From: Cephalopachus bancanus
Taxonomy: Eukaryota > Chordata > Mammalia > Primates > Tarsiidae
Length of the DNA: 64,000 nt
Direction of reading: 5' to 3'
Assembly (NCBI GenBank): GCA_027257055.1
Contig: JAPVLO010000133.1
Coordinates: 4,278,001-4,342,000 of the forward strand
Part shown: positions 57,345 to 64,000 of the stretch, in pieces
Layout: each line of letters opens with the position of its first letter
Numbering within the stretch: position 1 is the stretch's first letter
Notes under the pieces: model-generated
The model's database searches: none
Told to the model about the DNA's origin: nothing
Seen by the model: only the letters and a program-made list of their open reading frames with translations
Translations under genes and position numbers: made by a program

Positions 57345-57637
57345 GACCGTTCTAAAATTCATTTTAGGGCTAAGCCAAAGAATCCATGGGTTTTTCCCAC
57401 ACGCCACCGGACATCAAGTGCAGCAATGTTTCAGAGTCAGCATATGGTGGCCTCTAGACAACACATTAGCCAACCAGAAACAAATCCACGGCTGATCCCA
57501 GAGCTGCTTAGAGGTCAATCCCAGGGGCCAGCTCCAGGGAGGAATAGCAGAGGGTTCATTGGAATTACTGTTCTATGAAACTGTTTTTCCTCCATCCCCA
57601 AGAAATTCCCCATTTTCGACCCCAATAATACCATTCT
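57345..57637. other. Unassigned flank of the provirus
   Basis: About 290 bases with no recognised feature, ending ATTCT just before the 5' LTR; GTTCT follows the 3' LTR. Confidence 0.45.
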
Positions 57638-58168
57638 TGAAGGATTCAGGAAGTGACCAGAGGGGTGGCTCCCAAAATGGCGCCAACACACCAGACAACA
57701 AAGGCCCTAGGTCCTGGCTTCTGTGAGCTCAATTCCCTGCCCGTGCGAATTTCAAACCTTCCCACATGCGAATTTCAAACCTTCCCACACGCAAATTTCA
57801 AACCTGAAAGCCTCCAATCCGTAGCCAGCTTTGTTATGCATCCAATAGAACTATAACACGGCGTTGGCCCCACCCTGCTCCCATGCAGCTCCTCCAATAG
57901 GAACAAAGCACGGCCCCTTCTGGCCCCTGTCAGGCTAATAAATACAGCTCTCTCCCCGCAACTCTCTCTCGGTCTCTCTTTCTCTGTCGCTCTCTCCCTC
58001 TCTGCAGCCCTCTCCCCGCCTCTCTCCCACTTCCTCTCTCTCTCTTACTCTCTCTTTCTCTCTCTTTTTTCTTTTTTCCCGTTACAGATCCCCTCTGTAA
58101 CAGCTGCTTTAATAAGTCTCTTGGTCCTGGCTGGGTGTGGAGTCATTACTGGTGCCGAACTTCTTTCA
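57638..58168 (+). repeat. 5' LTR of the class I ERV
   Basis: 531 bp, TGAAGG...TTTCA. CCAAT boxes near 57842 and 57893, TATA-like TAATAAATA at 57936-57944, a ~120-nt CT-rich tract (57957-58080), and AATAAG at 58111-58116 where the 3' LTR has AATAAA. It contains three copies of a 23-bp unit (GCGAATTTCAAACCTTCCCA) at 57745-57803; the 3' LTR has two. Confidence 0.95.
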
Positions 58169-58169
58169 T

Positions 58170-58187
58170 TGGTGCCGTGACTCGGAT
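58170..58187 (+). promoter_or_regulatory. Primer-binding site, tRNA-His type
   Basis: TGGTGCCGTGACTCGGAT begins two bases after the 5' LTR and is complementary over 18 bases to the 3' end of tRNA-His (including CCA). This is the primer used by the HERV-H group. It would prime minus-strand DNA synthesis. Confidence 0.93.
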
Positions 58188-58489
58188 CGGGTGCTCCCTC
58201 GCCTTTGTGCGAGTGTATTCCTGTAGGCAGGATCTCCGACCCGGAGCCAGTGGCCACTCCAGCCCTCCCAGACCTTTGCCACCGTTTATGAACTGCATCC
58301 ACCAGCGACCATTGGATAGGTGAGTTCCCCAGACACGGAAGCCTGAAACTTGCCCGGGATCCCCGGGGGGAACTGGCCGTTGATTGTCTGGCAGCCCCTC
58401 TGGCCCCAGGGTGAGGGGGAACTCACCCCGCCTCAGACTTCATGGCCACAGCGGACCCTAAAGGCTTCCTCTTCTCTTTCATCTCTCTG

Positions 58490-58740
58490 AACCCTTAAAA
58501 CTCCTGCAGCTGCTGGGCTGCAGCAGGCCCCAGGGGTCCCACGTCTGCCAACCCACAGTGGCCTCCATAAAATTCTCTCTCTCTCTCTCCCCCCCCAAGG
58601 AATCCCACAGCTGTCGGGCTGCAGCAGACCCCGGGGGTCCCATGTCTGCTGGCCCACAGCGGATTCTGAAGGACTCCCATATCTGTTGGGTAACAGGGAG
58701 CCTCAGAGGCTCCATGTTTGTTGCCCCACAGTAAGCCCTA
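58490..58740 (+). repeat. Diverged tandem repeats in the ERV leader
   Basis: Three related units of ~70-105 nt, each with a CAGCTG(C/T)(T/C)GGGCTGCAGCAG-like start, CCCCGGGGGTCCCA-type middle and CCCACAG(C/T)GG end. The first carries an added (CT)n/C8 tract. They give spurious repetitive minus-strand frames (for example 58433-58657). Confidence 0.8.
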
Positions 58741-58956
58741 TTCGACTGGCAGGAATCTCGAACACGCTCCCACCACCGCCCAGTCAAGTGCTTTCCGTCT
58801 GGTTCAGAAATTCTTGCGCAAGGTGCCTTGACCCCCTCGGTTCTCCAGGAGGACCCTGGTTGTGCCAAACCCCTGTGACAACAGGTTTTGCCACAGCCAC
58901 ACTTCTTGGACAGCCGACTCTTCGGGGGACGCCCTGTTTAGTTTACCTGTCTCACC

Positions 58957-59507
58957 ATGGGAGGCTCGTCATCCCTGCCGGCCAATTCCCCTCTTAAATG
59001 CCTCTTAAACAATCTCACTATCCTTTCTCTGTCCCCTGATATTAAACCCAAACACCTAATTCGCCTCTGCACACAGGACTGGCCAACATATCCCTTAGAC
59101 AACCAAAATCAGTGGCCTATATAATTCCTGTGAGCATTAAAAATGGTGGGTAGAGATCCCCTATGTTCAGTCCTTTTCTCTCCTCCATGAACGTCCTTGC
59201 CTGCGTCTCAATTGTAACCCCTCTAACTTCCACTCTCAACTCATGCTAACATCTACTGCCTCTCCTATAACTTCTCTTTCTCCCATTGTTCCACGCATGT
59301 GTGAGCCTCCTCCTCCAAGTTCCCCTCCCCCCACTACAGATCCTGCAAGTTCCATTTCTGCTCCCTCTTCCTCCATCTCAGATTTCGACCCTGCAGACGA
59401 GCCCCCCCCTACAGGCAGCCTCAACAACAGCCTCAGGCTCCCCCACCCCCACCTCTACTCTGGCAGCTCGATCCCTATATCCTCCCCTTCCAATCATTCC
59501 CCAGTGT
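58957..59507 (+). pseudogene. gag: ERV gag, matrix and proline-rich region remnant
   Basis: The start ATG at 58957 opens with MGGSSS, an N-myristoylation-type Gly2 context expected for matrix (MA). This frame stops at 59122-59124. A different frame then carries WVEIPYVQSF (from 59147), a conserved gammaretroviral MA block, and continues to 59507 through a Pro/Ser-rich region (PPPPSSPPPTTD) corresponding to the p12-like segment. A frameshift or stop therefore separates the two MA parts. Inactive relic. Confidence 0.88.
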
Positions 59508-59544
59508 AGCCCTCCAGTAACCCGAACCAAGGCCACAACGGTCA

Positions 59545-60090
59545 TCCTAGCAGTTTACTAATATTGATTTAAGCTCTATAAAGGGACAAACTCTTTTGGC
59601 TATATATTTTATCTCCCAGTCAGCACCGGGTATTAGGTGCAAACTCCAAAAATTAGAAAAGGGCCCACAAACCCCTCAATTAGAGCTATTGGACACGGCC
59701 TCTAAAATCTTTAACAACCAAAAGGAGGAAGAAATACAGGACCACCAACATAAGCGGAAAGCACTTCAACTTTTATCTACCACTTTAACAAAAAAAGCCA
59801 CCACTGATAATCTTCCACCCCAGATGGTCAATAGCAGAAGGGGTACACAGCCCCCTTCCCAGGTTTGTTTCCGATACCGTCAAAATGGGCATATGGCCAA
59901 AGACTGTCAAGCCCTGACCACAAGCAAGACCCTGTCCCAAATGCAAACAGCATGGACATGGGCTCATGATTGCCTCGTTCGCCTAGCGGGAGGAGAGCAC
60001 ATGGCCCAGAGGCTTGCTGCAATTAAGGGACATCAGGCATCTTACATGATCTCAAAGGGGGATCTCTTGGGCTTGCTCCAGTCAGCTTGA
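59545..60090 (+). pseudogene. gag: ERV gag, capsid C-terminus and nucleocapsid remnant
   Basis: Open from about 59596. KLQKLEKGPQTPQ and the following Lys/Glu-rich stretch fit the end of capsid; the bulk of capsid, including the major homology region, is missing. The first zinc knuckle reads CFRYRQNGHMAKDC: the second Cys of Cys-X2-Cys-X4-His-X4-Cys is Tyr. A second knuckle is broken by two opposite frameshifts: its first half (CPKCKQHGH) is in another frame, while WAHDC is in frame. Stop at 60088-60090. Confidence 0.9.
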
Positions 60091-60527
60091 CTCACCCTAA
60101 CTTGGTAGCCCCAATGTCTTCGGAACAAACTATTAAACTAACCGAGCCTAGGGTGGAAATATCAGTAACTGACAGGTTTATATCATGTGTTATTAATACG
60201 GGGGCTACATGCTTAGCTCTACTTAAATTTCCTGGTCCACTCTTTCCTTTACCCCTTTTGGTTGTGGGGGTACAGGGCATTACATCCAGGCCCTTCAATA
60301 TGCCATTACTTCCATGTGTTCTGAGAAATAAAATATTTCAACACTCTCTCATTATGCCAACGTGTCCAGCTCCATTATTAAAAGGGGACATTATGACAAA
60401 AATTAAAACTCGTATTATTCTTTACCCTGAGCCATCACCACTGTGCTTTTTGGGTGCCTTTTGTATAGCTTTAAATTTCCTAATAGTTTCACATTGGATC
60501 CTATCTAAGCCCTTCCACTGCATATAA
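60087..60527 (+). pseudogene. pro: ERV protease remnant
   Basis: VINTGATCLALL is aligned with the retroviral aspartic protease motif (V/I)DTGA(T/S): the catalytic Asp is Asn. The flap-like GVQGITSRPF and later LLKGDIMTK (family: LLGRDLL) follow in order. The frame differs from gag and overlaps its stop by a few bases. No reverse transcriptase follows: the C-terminal third is unrelated-looking. Inactive. Confidence 0.88.
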
Positions 60528-61531
60528 ACGTATTGCTTTGGTTAAAACTCTAAGGTTAGGAAGCGTGTAAAGAAAGTTGTTGGTGTAAGGTATGTTTTTA
60601 GTAAGAAAGGATAAAGAAAAGATAAATAATTGTATAGGAAAGAATATTGTATGGTACATTTTTGTTCTATAATCGAATGGCTGGTTAAAGAAAGTATAGA
60701 ACAAAAATAGAAGGTTTAAGCATGTCAAAAAATGGTATGAGCATGTCGAAAAATGGTATAAGTATGTCGAACATGGTAGGTGAAAGTTTGTGAAAAGAAG
60801 TAAAAGAAATTCTGTAAACACTCGAGGCTATAAAAAAGGTTTAATTAGCCCTCTCCCCCGTCTTTGTTACAAAAAAGTGAGGTTTTTTTCTTTTCAAAAT
60901 CATTGGACTATGATTTTGGCTAAATAAGTAACTTTTACAATAACTACTATGATTTTGTGTTATAACATGCTTTTGAAAACTTTGCTACTTAAACTCTTCA
61001 AGTTCTTAATTCAGTCTCTAGGGTGAGATAAGCAGCAAGCTCCAAAAACCACACCTACCCCACTCCCTTCTAAATTGCCTAAAGGCCAGGTAAATTAATT
61101 TCACTAACAACATTGCAAAATTGCTACAAATTTTAAAATCTCCTTCCAGGCACAAGGATTACTATCCAACATAGGATGAGTGACAAAATAACCTGGACTT
61201 CACTCTCTAGCACATCAATTGTTACAAAGTATATCACCACTTAACTTTTCTTTAGATATGTTCTCTTCCAGGTTTTCTGTCTACCTCCACAGCCTGCTCC
61301 AGGACAGCTGGTTACTACCATCCTTGTGCTCATTAGAAGACTGGCCAGAACAAGTCGCTATTCTACACTTACAAGGAACCTTCATGGAACTCTCACCTGC
61401 AGAAATCTACACCTTCAGCGTTTACCTTTGGGCCCCGCTCTGGCTGGTTCTGCACCCTTCCACCACCTTACCCCCACAACACCCCCGACCAGCAGGAAGT
61501 AGCCAGAAAGAGTAACGACGCCCCTCCCCAT
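60528..61531 (+). other. ERV 3' internal sequence, unassigned
   Basis: AT-rich 60540-61020 (repeated ATGTCGAAAAATGGTATAAG-type units around 60720-60770), then 61020-61530 with a 98-codon open frame (61219-61515) that shows no recognised integrase or envelope motif. This is where pol and env would be; a large deletion or replacement is likely. Confidence 0.6.
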
Positions 61532-61552
61532 AAAAAACAGAAAAGGTGGGAA
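61532..61552 (+). promoter_or_regulatory. Polypurine tract
   Basis: AAAAAACAGAAAAGGTGGGAA directly precedes TGAAGG of the 3' LTR, the position and composition of a plus-strand primer. It is interrupted by one C and one T. Confidence 0.85.
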
Positions 61553-62071
61553 TGAAGGGTGCAGGAAGCAAACAGAGGGGTGGCTCCCAAAATGGCGCTG
61601 ACACACCAGACAACAAAGGCCCTAGGTTCGGGCTTCTGTGAGCTCAATTCCCTGTGCGTGCGAATTTCAAACCTTCCCACTCGCGAATTTCAAACCTGCA
61701 AGCCTCCAATCTGTAGTCAGCTTTGTTATGCATCCAATAGGACTATAACACGGCATTGGCCCTACCCTGCTCCCATGCAGCTCCTCCAATAGGAACATAG
61801 CACGGCCCCTTCCGGCCCCTGTCAGGCTGATAAATACAGCCCGCTCCTGCAACTTGCTCTCTCTTGGTCTCTCTTTCTCTCTCTCTGTCACTCTCTCCCT
61901 CTCTGCAGCTCTCTCCCCGCCTCTCTCCCACTTCCTCTCTCTCTCTTACTCTCTCTTTCTCTCTCTCTTTTTCTTTTTTTCCCATTACAGATTCCCTCTG
62001 TAACAGCCGCTTTAATAAATCTCTTGGTCCTGGCTGGGTGTGGAGTCATTACTGGCGCTGAACTTCTTTCA
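61553..62071 (+). repeat. 3' LTR of the class I ERV
   Basis: 519 bp, collinear with the 5' LTR. Two 23-bp units instead of three, and an intact AATAAA at 62014-62019. The CT-rich tract is longer by a few bases. Confidence 0.95.
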
Positions 62072-62344
62072 GTTCTCCTTTGCTTCTTTCTTACTCCCAG
62101 TATTGGGGCTGTTGCCCTACCCCGTGACTTCTAAAACACTTCCCTTCACTGCTTCCTATCTGCCACTCTCCAGGAAACATCTCTGGTCTTCCGTCCACAC
62201 TGCCATGATGTGTTTCCTTACTCATTCTCTTCTGACTCCTAAAATATTGGGACTTCCAAGGCCTTGCCTTTAATTCCTACCATTTTGGCTCTTTCAGGAT
62301 AATTGTGTCCACTCCTCAAATTTACTGATGATTTTCAAAGTCTA
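62072..62344. other. No recognisable feature
   Basis: About 270 bases following the provirus, unassigned. Confidence 0.45.
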
Positions 62345-62900
62345 CTATTTTTTGAACAATTGTTATGTGCCAGGGACTGTGTATCTCTTTATATATTAAC
62401 ACATGTATTTTATGTTTATGTATTTTATCTCTTTGAATTCTTAAAACAACCTAATGGCCATTCTTAGCATACCTGTTTTGCATAAGACTCAAACAACATT
62501 GCCTATCTTGTTCAAGTCATAGATTAGAAGAGCTGGGATTTAGCTGGGCACAGTGGCTTACTTCTGTAATTCCAGCACTTTCAGAGGCAGAGGCGAGAGG
62601 ATCGCCTGAGTTCAGGAGTTCAAGACCTGCCTGGGCAACTTGGTGAGACCTTGTATCTACAATAAATAAAAAAATTAGCCGGGCATGGCGGCGCATACCT
62701 GCGGTTCCAGCTACTTGGAAGACTGAGGCGGAAGAATTATCTGAGCCCAGCAGGTTGAGGCTGTGGTAACCATGAGTATGTCACTGCACTCCAGCCTGGG
62801 AAACAGAGTGAGAATCAATCAATCGATCAGTCAATAAAAAAGAGCTGGGATTTGAGCTTAAATCTGACTTCAGAACTATTGACTTAAATGTGCCATATGC
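62345..62900 (+). repeat. MIR-like SINE split by an Alu
   Basis: TTGTTATGTGCCAGGGACTG, CTTAAAACAACCTAATGGCC, AAGAGCTGGGATTT before the Alu and GAGCTTAAATCTGACTTCAG after it have the reverse MIR/L2-end order. Confidence 0.65.
62542..62840 (+). mobile_element. Alu with 13-bp target-site duplication
   Basis: AGAGCTGGGATTT at 62529-62541 and 62841-62853. Full dimer; tail (ATCA)n. Confidence 0.96.
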
Positions 62901-63438
62901 TACCCAACATATCACCAACCCAGATTTCTGTCTTGAACATGATACCAGGCATTCATATCTCTGAAGTACTTTAAAGACATCAGTAAAGAAATTATTTTAA
63001 ATATAGATACCTTTGTCCTGCCCGAATCTTAAGAGAATATAAATCTTGTGCAGTGAATGGTTTTGTGCATGCATCTTATATTCAATTTTCTCTAGAACAT
63101 CACCAGAATGCCTCCTGGGAATTTTGATTTTAACATGGTCAAAACTGAAGCCCCATTCTCCCAACACTCCCCTTCTTGTGTTTCTCATATTGTTAAGGTC
63201 TCACTATCCACAGGAAGATAGACATGAAGGAATCCTCTAGGGGTTTTTCTGCCCCTCCTCCTCCTTCTCCTTTTGGCTTCAAGTCTTGTAGAATTTACCC
63301 AGAGATGGCTGGCCCTCACCAATGCTCCTGCCCAAGACTGCTCCCTCCTAATTAGTCCCCTCAATTTTGGTCTTTCCATACTCCAAGTCCCCCTGAATCT
63401 TGCTGCTAAGGCCATTTTATTTATTTATTTATTTAAAA
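62901..63438. other. No recognisable feature
   Basis: About 540 bases with no gene or repeat recognised; ends in (TTTA)n at about 63416-63436. Confidence 0.45.
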
Positions 63439-64000
63439 TCCCAAAATGACTTTGTTTATTTTTTATTTTTTTAAACATATTTTGTATTATAAAATTGTAG
63501 GGTACAGTTAAAGGTTAGGTATACAAATGTGCATCACTCAGGCACCCTTGTTGATAAGGGGTGTCTCCCCGTCCCCAGACAGATATGGACTACTGTTAAT
63601 CCCACCTTCCTTTCCCTCCCTACCCCCCATAGTTTCCCACCACTGTCAGTCCTTTTCTTTTAGTATTATGATATATGTTCAAGGTCCACTATATGAGTGA
63701 GAACATGTGATACTCAGATCTTTGTTTCTGTGAGAGATCACTTAGTATTATAGACTCTAGTTCCATCCAGGTTGCTGTGAAATTCATGATTTTGTTCTTT
63801 TTTATGGCTGTGTAGTATTCCATCGTGTATATGTACCACATTTTAAAAATCCAGTCCTCTTTTGGTGGACAGCATGGTTGGTTCCAGGTTCTTGCTATTG
63901 TGAACAATGCTGTGATAAACATTCGTATGCAGGTATCTTTTTGACAGAGTGATTTGAGTTCTTCAGGGTATATTCCCAGTAGGGGGATTGCAGGGTCATA
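63439..64000 (-). mobile_element. LINE-1 3' end, antisense, cut by window edge
   Basis: Antisense 3' UTR from about 63439, then ORF2: CACTATATGAGTGAGAACAT, GTTCCATCCAGGTTGCTGTG, TATTCCATCGTGTATATGTA and GTATATTCCCAGTAGGGGGA. It continues past the window. Better preserved than the L1M pieces. Confidence 0.93.
63689..63922 (-). pseudogene. L1 ORF2 C-terminal end
   Basis: 77 codons open with the hallmark MWYIYTMEYYTAIKKNKIM and WMELESIILSD near the ORF2 C-terminus. The frame is lost upstream (towards 64000), where GCAATCCCCCTACTGG should continue it. Whether the rest is intact cannot be seen here. Confidence 0.9.

Larger units (their letters stand above)
57638..62071 (+). mobile_element. Class I (gammaretrovirus-like) endogenous retrovirus, internally deleted
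   Basis: A 4,434-bp provirus: 5' LTR, tRNA-His-type primer-binding site, ~770-nt leader, gag remnants, protease remnant, ~1 kb of unassigned 3' sequence, polypurine tract, 3' LTR. No reverse transcriptase, RNase H, integrase or envelope is recognisable, so it could move only with helper proteins. ATTCT/GTTCT borders are a probable 5-bp target-site duplication with one change. By eye the LTRs differ at roughly 35-40 of ~500 aligned positions. The HERV-H/RTVL-H group of anthropoids uses the same primer tRNA; membership in that group is inference. Confidence 0.92.

Noticed and set aside
59243..59561. Proline-rich frames as a host gene
   Set aside because: They lie between matrix and nucleocapsid remnants in the provirus and fit the p12-like part of gag.
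60087..60527. Protease frame as possibly functional
   Set aside because: The catalytic Asp position is Asn and no polymerase follows, so it is a relic.
61219..61515. 98-codon frame near the 3' LTR as an envelope remnant
   Set aside because: I see no signal peptide, furin-type site, fusion peptide, CX6CC-type motif or membrane anchor in any frame.

Overview
Organism and overall character. This is nuclear DNA from a primate, with no recognisable host protein-coding gene, rRNA or tRNA gene. Roughly a quarter to a third of it is Alu: about 60 full or partial copies. Almost all Alus are of one private type. In sense orientation they read GCCTGAGCCCGCGGGTTCGAG and GGCAACTTGGCGAGACCTC in the left arm, and CTACTTGGAAGGCTGAGGCG and AGACTCCAACTC in the right arm. 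I see neither anthropoid AluS/AluY diagnostics nor the strepsirrhine type (left arm with GAGCAAGAGCGAGACC). A haplorhine that is not an anthropoid, i.e. a tarsier, is the best inference; a Repbase/Dfam comparison would settle it. Most open reading frames in the window are translations of Alus or simple repeats and are left out.

Layout. 0-10 kb: Alus, a 572-bp mariner-type element, L1M fragments, a three-armed Alu, and an Alu whose linker became a 200-nt polypurine tract. 10-25 kb: Alu clusters, hAT-type (MER5A-like) fragments, several LTR-like segments, a 21-bp minisatellite carrying AP-1-like heptamers at 19.1 kb, and one weak candidate terminal exon at 15.4-15.9 kb. 25-40 kb: a MER20-like element, a MaLR LTR split by an Alu, an unexplained inverted repeat pair (27.5 and 28.8 kb), L1M fragments, and many old repeats. 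40-44 kb: an exact 119-bp-period duplication between two inverted Alus, then an antisense 5'-truncated L1 split by two Alus. 44-57 kb: a second and third copy of the same mariner-type element (576 and 573 bp), a retrocopied LTR transcript with target-site duplication, solo LTR-like segments in both orientations, and a G-rich low-complexity tract. 57.6-62.1 kb: a class I endogenous retrovirus, both LTRs present, with a tRNA-His primer-binding site, broken gag and protease, a polypurine tract, and no recognisable polymerase or envelope. 62-64 kb: a MIR split by an Alu, then an L1 running off the window edge.

How parts relate. The window is a record of nested insertions. MER5A, MIR, MaLR and L1M pieces form the old layer. 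The mariner and ERV LTR layer sits in or beside them. The private Alus are on top, and many still show target-site duplications. Three Alus (4.6, 8.4 and 42.4 kb) share extra diagnostic changes and look like the youngest subfamily. Family names below come from recognising sequence by eye; none was checked against a database, and boundaries of old repeats are good to tens of bases only.
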